From Corynebacterium sp. (GTDB taxonomy: Bacteria; Actinomycetota; Actinomycetes; Mycobacteriales; Mycobacteriaceae), in contig NZ_JALAGU010000040.1 of assembly GCF_022712275.1 (NCBI RefSeq), positions 1 through 19,551 of the forward strand: DNA of 19,551 nucleotides. Direction: 5' to 3'. A program made the position numbers and the translations under genes. The notes under the pieces were generated by a model. That model was not told where the DNA came from and made no database searches. It saw only the letters and a list, made by a program, of their open reading frames with translations. Shown here piece after piece: positions 1-6,780 of this stretch (positions within the stretch are counted from its first letter, which is position 1; each line of letters opens with the position of its first letter).

Positions 1-188
1 ACACCCCCCTCCCAGCCTTCACCGGGGAATCGCACGATGCCGATATCCGCCGCCCCCGACAGCACGTGGGCAAGCGGATCGTCCGACTGCGCGCCGGCCG
101 CCTGCCACCCGTCGATACGCTCGTCGAACCGGGAGAACCACTTGCCTGGGACCACACCCGGCGCAAAGACGACCCTGAGATAGCTCAT
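1..188 (-). CDS. LysR substrate-binding-domain protein without HTH, partial (3' end outside window)
   Basis: The 62 visible codons begin MSYLRVVFAPGVVPGKWFSR and continue with a DDPLAHVLSGAADIGIVRFP stretch. This resembles the start of a LysR-type effector-binding domain; small actinobacterial proteins of this kind lack the N-terminal winged HTH, and some lie beside DUF5997 genes (recalled, not searched). The start is well fixed: an in-frame TAG lies three codons upstream (198-200), so no HTH can be encoded in this frame. A -10 hexamer (TAGGAT, 195-200) sits 6 nt before the ATG, suggesting leaderless translation. It is divergent from the DUF5997 gene, with 51 bp between starts. If the reading is right it may bind a small ligand without binding DNA; that role is inferred. 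The gene leaves the window at base 1. Confidence 0.72.
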   Translation of the reverse strand, partial: MSYLRVVFAPGVVPGKWFSRFDERIDGWQAAGAQSDDPLAHVLSGAADIGIVRFPGEGWEGG

Positions 189-194
189 GGCGTC

Positions 195-200
195 ATCCTA
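195..200 (-). promoter_or_regulatory. -10 element (TAGGAT) for the LysR-domain gene
   Basis: TAGGAT on the minus strand ends 6 nt before the ATG at 188. This matches the actinobacterial TANNNT -10 consensus at the distance expected if transcription starts on the start codon. Confidence 0.5.
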
Positions 201-225
201 TCGGTCCCGGTGACGCCTCCCCCAC

Positions 226-231
226 TACACT
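226..231 (+). promoter_or_regulatory. -10 element (TACACT) for the DUF5997 gene
   Basis: TACACT lies 8 nt before the ATG at 240. No purine-rich Shine-Dalgarno is present in the gap, so the mRNA is predicted to be leaderless. Confidence 0.5.
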
Positions 232-239
232 GGACGACC

Positions 240-629
240 ATGAGCGACGCGAACCGTATGAAGCCGCAGACCGCAGCGAAGAAGCTGAACATCTACCTCC
301 CCGCGACCCCGGCGGAGTTCCAGGAGACCCCGCTGACGCACGACGAGTTCGTGGCCCTGCAGTCCGACCCGCCGGAGTGGCTGCGGACCCTGCGCCGCGA
401 GGGGCCGTTCCCCCGCCCGGAGGTGGCCCGCAAGCTGGGCATCACCATCACCGCACTGAAGGCCAATGACGCCGATCAGCCGCTGACCGCCACCGAGATC
501 AGGGCCCTGCTCCAGGACCAGCCGGAATGGCTGCGCACCGCCCGTACCGCACTGGCCACCCGTCGTACCGGAGAGGGTAAGGGACGCGACGCCGCCGATG
601 ATGCTGCCACCGACACCGACGAGGACTAG
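240..629 (+). CDS. DUF5997 family protein
   Basis: The product is 129 aa, starting MSDANRMKPQTAAKKLNIYL. The MKPQTAAKKL..YLPATPAEF opening followed by two PEWL boxes (QSDPPEWLRTLRREGPFPRP and QDQPEWLRTARTAL) is what I recognise as DUF5997, a small actinobacterial family of unknown function. The repeated 'x-PEWL' module suggests an internal duplication of roughly 60 residues. The C-terminal ~20 residues are acidic and low-complexity (DAADDAATDTDED). A longer reading frame begins at 66, but its first 58 codons overlap the divergent LysR-domain gene and do not resemble the family. The ATG at 240, preceded by a -10 hexamer, is therefore preferred. A strong hairpin follows 14 bp after the stop. 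Biochemical function is unknown. Confidence 0.85.
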   Translation: MSDANRMKPQTAAKKLNIYLPATPAEFQETPLTHDEFVALQSDPPEWLRTLRREGPFPRPEVARKLGITITALKANDADQPLTATEIRALLQDQPEWLRTARTALATRRTGEGKGRDAADDAATDTDED

Positions 630-643
630 TTCCGGGCAAAGAC

Positions 644-689
644 TGAGGCCCCGCCTCCCTGGGTGACGAGCCAGGGAGGCGGGGCCTCA
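644..689. terminator. Perfect 19-bp stem, 8-nt loop terminator hairpin
   Basis: The left arm (644-662, TGAGGCCCCGCCTCCCTGG) is exactly complementary to 671-689, with loop GTGACGAG. It lies 14 bp after the DUF5997 stop. There is no U-tract on the plus-strand side. On the minus-strand side it is followed by GTCTTTG, so it may also end transcription coming from about 929. Confidence 0.85.
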
Positions 690-935
690 ACAGTGGAAGG
701 GCCCGGATCGCGGGTGACGAATCCGCGGGGGCTCAAGCTTCCGTTCGCCGCCACTGACAGGTGAACTGCAGCCCAGGGTGCGCGTTGGAGGTGCCGCAGC
801 CACGTTCCGTTCGTCCGGTGAGAAGAGGAAGCCGGAGGTCTCGGACCGGGGCTGAATACCCTGGATTCCACCTGCCGTTGCGGCTGATCCACAACTGCAG
901 TGCGCCGTAGGTGACTAGCCTTCGACACGTCCATG

Positions 936-965
936 AGGTTAGCGAGACCTAAAGCGGCGTGTCAA
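936..965 (-). promoter_or_regulatory. Promoter: TTGACA -35, 18-bp spacer, TAACCT -10
   Basis: On the minus strand, TTGACA (965-960) and TAACCT (941-936) are separated by 18 bp, a near-ideal sigma-70-type arrangement that is rare among this window's promoters. Transcription would start near 929 and run toward the hairpin at 644-689. No credible protein lies on that path. Confidence 0.4.
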
Positions 966-997
966 CAATTCAGCAACACAAATGTTGCGTAATTGAC
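961..997. promoter_or_regulatory. Long imperfect dyad, candidate operator
   Basis: The arms GCAACA (973-978) and TGTTGC (983-988) flank CAAA. An outer pair CAATT (966-970) / AATTG (991-995) is in register, giving 11 of 13 paired positions. GTCAA (961-965) and TTGAC (993-997) extend it with a small register shift. It abuts the -35 of the minus-strand promoter and lies about 120 bp upstream of the dehydrogenase promoter, so a TetR-type regulator of either is plausible. The regulator is not identified. Confidence 0.45.
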
Positions 998-1114
998 CCT
1001 CGTGCGCCGCCAGCAGCCTGTGACCTGCACGTTATACAGAAAGCGCTGGCGCTTTTGCGTCCACCCCCGCACTCCACCCCCGGGGGAATCCACGGCCCCC
1101 ACCTTGCATCCCTG

Positions 1115-1145
1115 TTGCATTTTCCGTCCCGGATGCGGATACTAT
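1115..1145 (+). promoter_or_regulatory. Promoter of the acyl-CoA dehydrogenase gene
   Basis: TTGCAT (1115-1120) and TACTAT (1140-1145, running on into AAATTTG) are 19 bp apart. The start would fall near 1152, leaving a leader of about 100 nt before the SD-preceded ATG at 1252. This is the most A/T-rich patch in the intergenic region. Confidence 0.5.
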
Positions 1146-1251
1146 AAATTTGTAATCACCAGAGAGACGCAGGTCACATGGTTTCCCAAAGTGAGTTTCA
1201 TCCCACTGCCTGACGTCCTCATCCCTGCACCCTCCCCGAGGAAAGGTCGAC

Positions 1252-2424
1252 ATGAAGAACTTCCTGCCCCGCACCATCTTCAACGAAGAACACGACATGT
1301 TCCGCGAAACCTGCCGCAGCTTCGTCGATACCGAGATCCGTCCGAACGTGGACAAGTGGCACGAGCAGGGCTTCTGCGACCGCTCCATGTACCAGGCCGC
1401 CGGTGAGCTCGGCCTGTTCGGCATCACCTCCCCCGAGGAGTTCGGTGGCGGCGGAATGCCCGACTACCGCTTCAACGCGATTCTCTCCGAGGAGCTCGCC
1501 GAGGCCGACTGCGGTTCCGTCATCGTCTCCATCCAGGTCATCAACGACCTGGTGATCCCCTACCTCGAGCGCTTCGCCACCGACGAGCAGAAGAAGAAGT
1601 ACCTCGCTCCGCTGTGCTCCGGTGAGAAGATCGGCGCCATCGCCATGACCGAGCCGGGAGCCGGCGCCGACCTTGCCGGCATCCGCACCACCGCGCTGAA
1701 GAACGACGAGGGCAACTTCGTCCTCAACGGTTCCAAGACCTTCATCTCCAACGGCGTCCAGGCCGACTTCACCCTCGTCGTCGCCATCACCGACCCGTCC
1801 CAGGGCCGCGCCGGCGTCTCCATCCTCATCGTGGACGCCGAGACCGAGGGTTTCACAAAGACCGGTCCGCTGAAGAAGGTCGGCCTCAAGGCCCAGGACA
1901 CCGCCGAGCTCAACTTCGAGAACGCCGTCGTCCCCGCCGAGAACGTCCTCGGCGAGGAAGGTGCCGGCTTCGGTTACCTGCGCACCAACCTGGCCCAGGA
2001 GCGCGTCTCCATCGCCGTCGGCTCCATCGCCACCTCCCGCCGCGCCTTCGACCTGGTCTACCAGCACTCCCAGGACCGCAAGACCTTCGGCAACCGTCTC
2101 GTCGACCACCAGGCCTACCGCTGGGAGCTGGCCAAGATGGCCACCGAGATCCAGTCCGCCCAGTCCTTCGTCGACGCCGCCGTCGAGGCCAAGGTCAAGG
2201 GTGAGCTCGACGAGGTCACCGCTTCCATGGCCAAGTACCTCACCACCGAGCTGCAGATCAAGGTCGTCAACACCGCCCTGCAGCTGCACGGTGGCTACGG
2301 CTTCATGATGGAGTACCCCATCGCCACCCACTACCTCGATTCCCGCGTCCAGCCGATCTACGGCGGCCCGAACGAGATCATGCTGGAGATCATCTCCCGC
2401 CGCCTCGCCAAGGGCATCAAGTAA
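1252..2424 (+). CDS. Acyl-CoA dehydrogenase, long-chain (ACADL-like) type
   Basis: This 390-aa flavoprotein would oxidise an acyl-CoA to the trans-2-enoyl-CoA, the first step of beta-oxidation, passing electrons to ETF. The usual order of domains is present: N-terminal helical domain, signature AMTEPGAGADLAG (131-143), middle beta domain, then C-terminal helical domain with RKTFGNRLVDHQ (276-287) and LHGGYGFMMEYP (345-356). The residue equivalent to the MCAD catalytic Glu376 is glycine (IYGGPNEIM, 369-377), but a glutamate is present on the helix-G position (AQER, Glu250). That is the arrangement of long-chain and isovaleryl-CoA dehydrogenases, and the IYGG-NEIM ending matches ACADL. The start has a strong SD (AGGAAAGG, 1239-1246). 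It stands alone, ended by a hairpin; a crotonase gene lies nearby. Substrate chain length is inferred. Confidence 0.93.
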   Translation: MKNFLPRTIFNEEHDMFRETCRSFVDTEIRPNVDKWHEQGFCDRSMYQAAGELGLFGITSPEEFGGGGMPDYRFNAILSEELAEADCGSVIVSIQVINDLVIPYLERFATDEQKKKYLAPLCSGEKIGAIAMTEPGAGADLAGIRTTALKNDEGNFVLNGSKTFISNGVQADFTLVVAITDPSQGRAGVSILIVDAETEGFTKTGPLKKVGLKAQDTAELNFENAVVPAENVLGEEGAGFGYLRTNLAQERVSIAVGSIATSRRAFDLVYQHSQDRKTFGNRLVDHQAYRWELAKMATEIQSAQSFVDAAVEAKVKGELDEVTASMAKYLTTELQIKVVNTALQLHGGYGFMMEYPIATHYLDSRVQPIYGGPNEIMLEIISRRLAKGIK

Positions 2425-2442
2425 GCCCGAGGTTCCCCGTGT

Positions 2443-2479
2443 ACGGGCCCTGACCGGAATTCACCCGGCCAGGGCCCGT
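2443..2479. terminator. 15-bp hairpin terminator after the acyl-CoA dehydrogenase
   Basis: ACGGGCCCTGACCGG (2443-2457) pairs with CCGGCCAGGGCCCGT (2465-2479) with one mismatch and a 7-nt loop. It follows 18 bp after the stop and is followed by TTCTGCG. The open frame of the opposing RNase H-like remnant ends inside it. Confidence 0.8.
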
Positions 2480-2915
2480 TCTGCGTCGGTCCCCTGCGTC
2501 CGCGGCTGCTCCAGCGCATGCCGGGAGTCACACAACAACAGGGCAGGACGCCCGGGATGCCTGCGCGTCACAGCAGTGAGTGCCTTCACCGCTCCCCGGT
2601 ACTCAGCCTGGGTCGCCCCGCACTGCAGGAGTCCGCCACTGCCCGCGTCGCCGGTACCGGCAACCCAGCCGAAGCACTTCTCCTCCGTTCGGGACGAGTT
2701 GCGGGACGTCGGCCACGAGGCATCGGAACAGACAGTGACAGGGACCGGGCCGATACCGGACACCGCCGCCCAGGGGAACCCGGCGATGTCCCGGCACAGT
2801 TGCTCATCCTCGGTGAGAAGATGCGGCGGGGTTCGGTGACGCAGATGAGCATCCCACTACCGGTGGGGGTGCGTGGACGTGCGGCAAGGGCGCCAGGGCT
2901 GATCGGCGTGGTCAT
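2461..2915 (-). pseudogene. Degraded RNase H-like gene
   Basis: The frame ending at 2461 reads VTVCSDASW, then FGWVAGTGDAGSGG, then CGATQAEYRGAVKALTAV, then RPALLLCDSRHAL. This matches the order of the RNase H fold: first Asp in a beta strand, Glu on helix 1 (QAEY), next Asp (CDS). Everything after the third carboxylate is missing; the frame stops 26 residues after that Asp, inside the terminator. Upstream, coding-like sequence (PPHLLTEDEQLCRDIAGFPW) continues in the same frame past the GTG at 2763, without an ATG, until a TAG at 2857-2859. A start-like segment (MTTPISPGALAARP, ATG at 2915) is in another frame, suggesting a frameshift between about 2830 and 2860. I read it as a frameshifted, 3'-truncated pseudogene. 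A short intact protein from the GTG is the alternative, but that GTG has no clear SD. Confidence 0.55.
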
Positions 2916-2994
2916 GGGCTGCACCCTGATGCCGGGTCGGGACAGGCCTGTGCCGTTCTCGGACAGGAGCGTCGAACTGCACTCCCGCCGAACG

Positions 2995-3780
2995 CTACTC
3001 GCCGATGAAGTGCGGGGCGCGCTTCTCCAGGAAGGCCGCCATGGCTTCGACGTGGTCGGCGGTGGTGAACAGCCGCAGCTGCGCGTCCCCCTCCTCGTCG
3101 GCGCGGGTGTTGACCGCCGCCGCGTCCCGCACCAGCGCCTTGATCTCCCGGTAGGACGCCGTAGGTCCGGTCGAGAAGCGCTGCGCCAGACCGGCCACGG
3201 TGTCCGCCAGTTCCTCCGGCTCCACCACGGTGGTCACGATTCCCAGGGCGGCAGCCTGCTCGGCAGGGATCTTCTCGTCGAACAGCAGCAGCTCCAGGGC
3301 CCTGGTCTGGCCGACCGCATCTGTGAGCGACTGCGACAGGCCGCAGTCCGAGGCCAGCCCCACCCCGGAGAACGCCCCCTTGAAGCTCGCGGCAGAGGAC
3401 ATGACGCGAAAGTCACAGGCCATGGCGATACCCCAGCCCGCACCGGCGGCCGGCCCCTGGACCGCTGCAATCACCGGCACCGGGATGGACAGCAGGGCCG
3501 CCATCATCGGGTTGTATTCCTCGACGACCTTGGTCGATCCGGTGCCCTCGCGGGCGTCCACCAACTGCTCCTTGAGATCCTGACCGGAGCAGAAGGCCTT
3601 CCCGGCGGCCTGCAGCACGACCGTCCGCACCGGCCCGCCGGTAGCGGAATCCTCGGCGGCGGCGGTGAAGGCCTCGATCAACGCGAGCCGCAGATCACGG
3701 TTCAGCGAATTGTAGGCGTCCGGACGGTTGACGGTGATGGTGCGGACGCCGTCGGCATCCGTGATCTCGACAAGGCTCAT
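2995..3780 (-). CDS. Enoyl-CoA hydratase/isomerase (crotonase) family protein, PaaG-like
   Basis: The product is 261 aa. The crotonase oxyanion-hole segments are present: FCSGQDLK (63-70) and QGPAAGAGWGIAMACDFR (118-135). Of the two hydratase glutamates, the first (GCELA in rat crotonase) is glycine here (GWGIA) and the second is replaced, while GLASDCG (141-147) carries an aspartate (Asp145). That pattern fits isomerases such as PaaG (1,2-epoxyphenylacetyl-CoA isomerase) or a delta3,delta2-enoyl-CoA isomerase better than a hydratase. The reaction is inferred, and no paa genes are adjacent. The frame is open upstream to 3879, but the ATG at 3780 begins the family-like MSLVEITDADGVRTITVNRP and is preceded by a -10 hexamer. 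It lies 46 bp downstream of the nicotinamidase stop, so read-through from glyA is possible. Confidence 0.88.
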   Translation of the reverse strand: MSLVEITDADGVRTITVNRPDAYNSLNRDLRLALIEAFTAAAEDSATGGPVRTVVLQAAGKAFCSGQDLKEQLVDAREGTGSTKVVEEYNPMMAALLSIPVPVIAAVQGPAAGAGWGIAMACDFRVMSSAASFKGAFSGVGLASDCGLSQSLTDAVGQTRALELLLFDEKIPAEQAAALGIVTTVVEPEELADTVAGLAQRFSTGPTASYREIKALVRDAAAVNTRADEEGDAQLRLFTTADHVEAMAAFLEKRAPHFIGE

Positions 3781-3787
3781 GCCCGTC

Positions 3788-3793
3788 AGATTA
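3788..3793 (-). promoter_or_regulatory. -10 element (TAATCT) for the crotonase gene
   Basis: TAATCT on the minus strand is 7 nt from the ATG at 3780 with no SD in between, which predicts a leaderless transcript. Confidence 0.5.
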
Positions 3794-3826
3794 CCGCGTG
3801 GGGCCTCCGGCCGTGACCGGATCCGA

Positions 3827-4426
3827 TCACGTGTTCGGGGAGATGACGTCCGTGGATTCAACCAGTTCCACCCCGACATAGGCCATCTGGTTGAAGGCGA
3901 CCGCCCCCGGCCCCGGCGTCACCTCGGCACAGAGATCGGTCAGGGCACGCACCCCGAACTCCTCGGCGACGGCGTCCAGTGCGGTAGCTCGCACGCAGAA
4001 GTCCGTGGCGATACCGCAGACGTCCACGTCGGTCACACCCCGGTCACGCAGCCAGTCGGCGAGCGTCTCCTCACCGCCCGCCAGATGCCCCTCGAAACCG
4101 GAGTAGGCGGCGGTGTACTCGCCCTTGAGGAACCAGGCGTCGATCAGCGAGGTGTCGAGATCCGGGTGGAGCTCTGCGCCGTGGGTCCCGACCACGCAGT
4201 GCACCGGCCAGGTCTCCTCGAAGTCCGGCTCGGTGCCCGCCGGGGCGAAGTGCCCCTCGGGGTCGATGTGGTGGTCCTTCGTCCCGACCACGGCGGTGTA
4301 GGTGTGGGCAGGTACCGACCGCAGATACGCGGAGACCGCCGCCGCCACCTCCGCCCCTCGGGCAGTCCCCAGAGCACCCCCGGGGCAGAAATCATTCTGG
4401 ATGTCGACGACGATCAGTGCGCGCAT
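3827..4426 (-). CDS. pncA: Nicotinamidase (isochorismatase-like hydrolase)
   Basis: This 199-aa enzyme would hydrolyse nicotinamide to nicotinate and ammonia in NAD salvage. The catalytic triad of the cysteine hydrolase family is complete: Asp8 (ALIVVDIQNDF), Lys101 (FLKGEY) and Cys143 (ATDFCVRAT). The metal site of PncA is also visible: Asp51, His53 and His59 in KDHHIDPEGHF, and His76 in WPVHC. Length and spacing match mycobacterial PncA. It starts 9 bp after the glyA stop, with AGGGAG as ribosome site formed partly from the end of glyA, so the two are almost certainly co-transcribed. By analogy with M. tuberculosis PncA it might also act on pyrazinamide; that is inference. Confidence 0.94.
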   Translation of the reverse strand: MRALIVVDIQNDFCPGGALGTARGAEVAAAVSAYLRSVPAHTYTAVVGTKDHHIDPEGHFAPAGTEPDFEETWPVHCVVGTHGAELHPDLDTSLIDAWFLKGEYTAAYSGFEGHLAGGEETLADWLRDRGVTDVDVCGIATDFCVRATALDAVAEEFGVRALTDLCAEVTPGPGAVAFNQMAYVGVELVESTDVISPNT

Positions 4427-4435
4427 TCTGTCTCC

Positions 4436-5728
4436 CTAGACCAGCTTCCAGTCCTCGAGGCCCGGGTACAGCGGGAAGTCCGCGGCGACCTTGTCGACCC
4501 GGGCACGCAGCGCGGCGGTGTCCGCATTCTTCCCCTGGGCCAGGGCGGTACCGATAATGTCCGCGACCTCGGTGAAGGCGGCGGAGTCCAGGCCACGGGA
4601 GGCCAGGGCCGGGGTACCGATACGCAGACCGGAGGTGACCATCGGCGGGCGCGGGTCGAAGGGCACGGCGTTGCGGTTGACGGTGATGCCGACCTCGTGC
4701 AGCAGGTCCTCCGCTTCCTGGCCGTTGAGCTCGGAGTTGCGCAGGTCGACGAGCACGAGGTGCACGTCGGTGCCACCGGTGAGCACCTGCACGCCGGCGT
4801 CCACGGTGTCCTGGGCGGCGAGACGCTCGGCGAGGATCTTCGCACCCTCGAGGGTGCGGGCCTGACGGTCACGGAAGTCGTCGGTCTGGGCGATCTTCAT
4901 GGAGACGGCCTTGGCGGCGACGGCGTGCATCAGCGGGCCACCCTGCTGACCCGGGAAGACGGAGGAGTTGATCTTCTTGGCGTACTCCTGCTTCGCCAGG
5001 ATCATGCCGGAGCGCGGGCCACCGAGGGTCTTGTGGACCGTGGTGGAGACGACATCGGCGTGCGGCACCGGCGACGGGTGCAGACCGGCGGCGACCAGGC
5101 CGGCGAAGTGGGCCATGTCGACCCACAGCTTCGCGCCGACCTCGTCGGCGATGGAACGGAAGGCCTCGAAGTCCTGGTGACGCGGGTACGCGGACCAGCC
5201 TCCGATGATGACCTGCGGCTTCTCGGCGATGGCCTGTTCACGGACCTTGTCCATGTCCAGACGCATGGTCTCCGGGTCAACCTCGTAGGCGGCGACCTCG
5301 TAGAGCTTGCCGGAGAAGTTCAGCTTCATACCGTGGGTGAGGTGGCCACCGTGGGCGAGGGACAGGCCCATGATCTTGTCACCCGGGTTGGCCAGCGTCA
5401 TCAGCACGGCAGCGTTGGCCTGTGCACCGGAGTGCGGCTGGACGTTGGCGAAATCGGCACCGAAGACAGCCTTCGCACGGTCCCGGGCGAGGTCTTCGAT
5501 GATGTCGACGTTCTCGCAGCCACCGTAGTAGCGGCGACCCGGGTAGCCCTCGGCGTACTTGTTGGTGAGGACGGAGCCCTGGGACTGGAGGACGGCGCGC
5601 GGAACGAAGTTCTCGCTGGCGATCATCTCGAGGGTGTCCCGCTGGCGGGAGAGTTCACCGGCGATGGCGGCGGCCACCTCCGGGTCAAGTTCCCCGAGGG
5701 GAAGGTTGTGCTGGGTGGTGTCGGTCAT
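4436..5728 (-). CDS. glyA: Serine hydroxymethyltransferase
   Basis: The product is 430 aa, the usual length. It is a PLP enzyme interconverting serine and glycine with tetrahydrofolate, feeding one-carbon metabolism in the cytoplasm. The PLP lysine is Lys233 in VVSTTVHKTLGGPRSG. Other SHMT landmarks are MIASENFVP (35-43), NKYAEGYPGRRYYGG (56-70) and LWVDMAHFAGL (201-211). The frame is open 13 codons further upstream, but the ATG at 5728 (MTDTTQHNLP) is preceded by GAGAGG and leaves room for a promoter. It heads a glyA-pncA unit and is divergent from coaA, as in mycobacteria (Rv1093 beside Rv1092c). Confidence 0.97.
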   Translation of the reverse strand: MTDTTQHNLPLGELDPEVAAAIAGELSRQRDTLEMIASENFVPRAVLQSQGSVLTNKYAEGYPGRRYYGGCENVDIIEDLARDRAKAVFGADFANVQPHSGAQANAAVLMTLANPGDKIMGLSLAHGGHLTHGMKLNFSGKLYEVAAYEVDPETMRLDMDKVREQAIAEKPQVIIGGWSAYPRHQDFEAFRSIADEVGAKLWVDMAHFAGLVAAGLHPSPVPHADVVSTTVHKTLGGPRSGMILAKQEYAKKINSSVFPGQQGGPLMHAVAAKAVSMKIAQTDDFRDRQARTLEGAKILAERLAAQDTVDAGVQVLTGGTDVHLVLVDLRNSELNGQEAEDLLHEVGITVNRNAVPFDPRPPMVTSGLRIGTPALASRGLDSAAFTEVADIIGTALAQGKNADTAALRARVDKVAADFPLYPGLEDWKLV

Positions 5729-5738
5729 CGGTGGAGTA

Positions 5739-5853
5739 CCTCTCACAGGTCTGCAACTACGGATCACCGCACATCCTATCCTGCCCAGGTCCGCCGCGGA
5801 CCCGGAGCGTCCCCGGTTTGGTCCTCACCCCTGTGTGAGAGGACAATACGCAC
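5739..5853. promoter_or_regulatory. glyA/coaA divergent control region
   Basis: On the minus strand TAGGAT (5778-5773) is a candidate -10 for glyA with a leader of about 38 nt. Both leaders carry the same 9-mer TGTGAGAGG close to the start codon (5747-5739 for glyA, 5834-5842 for coaA), containing the ribosome site in each. On the coaA side GTCCTC (5821-5826) can pair with GAGGAC (5839-5844), which would cover the coaA SD. No clear coaA -10 was found. Confidence 0.4.
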
Positions 5854-6780
5854 GTGTCCGAGACCTTCCCCGACGTGAGTCCCTTCATCTCCCTTGACCG
5901 CGCCCAGTGGCAGACGCTGCGGCGTTCCATGCCGCAGGTGCTCAGCGAGGAGGAGCTCGAGGAACTCCGCGGCATCGGTGAGGACATCGATCTCGAGGAG
6001 GTCAGCGAAATCTACCTCCCGCTGTCCCGGTTGATCGACCTGCGGTTCCAGGCGATCCGCAAGCTCAACGAGACAACCGGAACCTTCCTCGGCGAAGGCA
6101 TGCCCCATGTCCCGTTCATCATCGGTGTCTCCGGGTCGGTGGCCGTCGGCAAGTCCACCACAGCCCGCCTGCTCCAGGTGCTGCTGCAACGCTGGGAGTC
6201 CACCCCGCGGGTGGACCTGGTCACCACCGACGGTTTCCTCTACCCCGCCGCCGAGCTCAACCGACGCCACATGATGGGGCGGAAGGGCTATCCGGAGAGC
6301 TACGACCAGCGCGCGCTGATGCAGTTCGTCACCGCGGTGAAGTCCGGGGCAGCCGAGGTCCCGGCCCCGATGTACTCCCACGAGACCTACGACCGGCTGG
6401 ACGAGGTCCACGTCGTCGACCGTCCCGACATCCTCATCATCGAGGGTCTCAACGTGCTGCAGACCGGTCCGTCGCTCATGGTCTCCGACCTCTTCGACTT
6501 CTCCGTCTACGTGGACGCCGACCGCGCCGACATCGAGCGCTGGTACATCGACCGCTTCCTCAAGCTGAAGAACTCGGCGTTCCGGAACCCCGGCGCCCAC
6601 TTCCACTACTACGCGGGCCTGTCCGACGAGGACGCCCGCACCGTCGCCCGTGAGATCTGGCAGACCACCAACCTGCCGAACCTGGTGGAGAACATCCTGC
6701 CGACCCGCGTCCGGGCGTCCCTGGTCATGACGAAGGGGCCGGACCATCTCGTCGAGACGGTCCGGATGAGGAAGATCTAG
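5854..6780 (+). CDS. coaA: Type I pantothenate kinase
   Basis: The 308-aa product catalyses ATP-dependent phosphorylation of pantothenate, the first step of coenzyme A synthesis. The P-loop is GVSGSVAVGKST (91-102). Asp126 in VTTDGF corresponds to the E. coli catalytic Asp127, and NILPTR (280-285) to the substrate-binding segment around Asn282. The C-terminus MRKI matches the family ending. The start is a GTG with GAGAGGA upstream. In E. coli this type is inhibited by CoA; the same is likely here but not visible in sequence. It converges on the prenyltransferase gene with only 12 bp between stops. A 10-bp hairpin with one mismatch (6741-6763) lies within the last codons and may help termination. 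Confidence 0.96.
   Translation: MSETFPDVSPFISLDRAQWQTLRRSMPQVLSEEELEELRGIGEDIDLEEVSEIYLPLSRLIDLRFQAIRKLNETTGTFLGEGMPHVPFIIGVSGSVAVGKSTTARLLQVLLQRWESTPRVDLVTTDGFLYPAAELNRRHMMGRKGYPESYDQRALMQFVTAVKSGAAEVPAPMYSHETYDRLDEVHVVDRPDILIIEGLNVLQTGPSLMVSDLFDFSVYVDADRADIERWYIDRFLKLKNSAFRNPGAHFHYYAGLSDEDARTVAREIWQTTNLPNLVENILPTRVRASLVMTKGPDHLVETVRMRKI

Larger units (their letters stand above)
690..1251. other. Gene-free region of about 560 bp upstream of the acyl-CoA dehydrogenase
   Basis: No reading frame here looks like a protein. Frames at 626-934 (minus) and 959-1427 (both strands) are low-complexity, run through the terminator or the dehydrogenase start, and lack a convincing ribosome site. What can be seen is a consensus-like minus-strand promoter (936-965), a long imperfect dyad (961-997), two direct TTGCAT copies (1104-1109, 1115-1120) and a plus-strand promoter (1115-1145) giving a leader of about 100 nt. 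No known riboswitch family was recognised. Confidence 0.6.

Noticed and set aside
720..930. Possible cobalamin riboswitch (GCCACTG and GGTGAGAA-like strings)
   Set aside because: The elements are not in the right order, no B12 box is present and no cobalamin gene follows.
626..934. 102-aa minus-strand frame in the gene-free region
   Set aside because: Runs through the terminator hairpin, has low-complexity sequence, and its ATG lies upstream of the expected transcription start of the promoter at 936-965.
1219..2331. 370-aa frame on the minus strand opposite the acyl-CoA dehydrogenase
   Set aside because: Low-complexity G/V/L/D-rich translation, the usual antisense shadow of a high-GC gene; the plus-strand frame has full family motifs and an SD.
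2518..3816. 432-aa plus-strand frame
   Set aside because: Antisense to the crotonase gene and the RNase H remnant; no family features or plausible ribosome site.
3728..5878. 716-aa frame on the plus strand across pncA and glyA
   Set aside because: Antisense to two well-identified genes, compositionally repetitive, no recognisable domain.
5776..6747. 323-aa minus-strand frame opposite coaA
   Set aside because: Shadow of coaA; translation is dominated by V, G, D, H and E without motifs.
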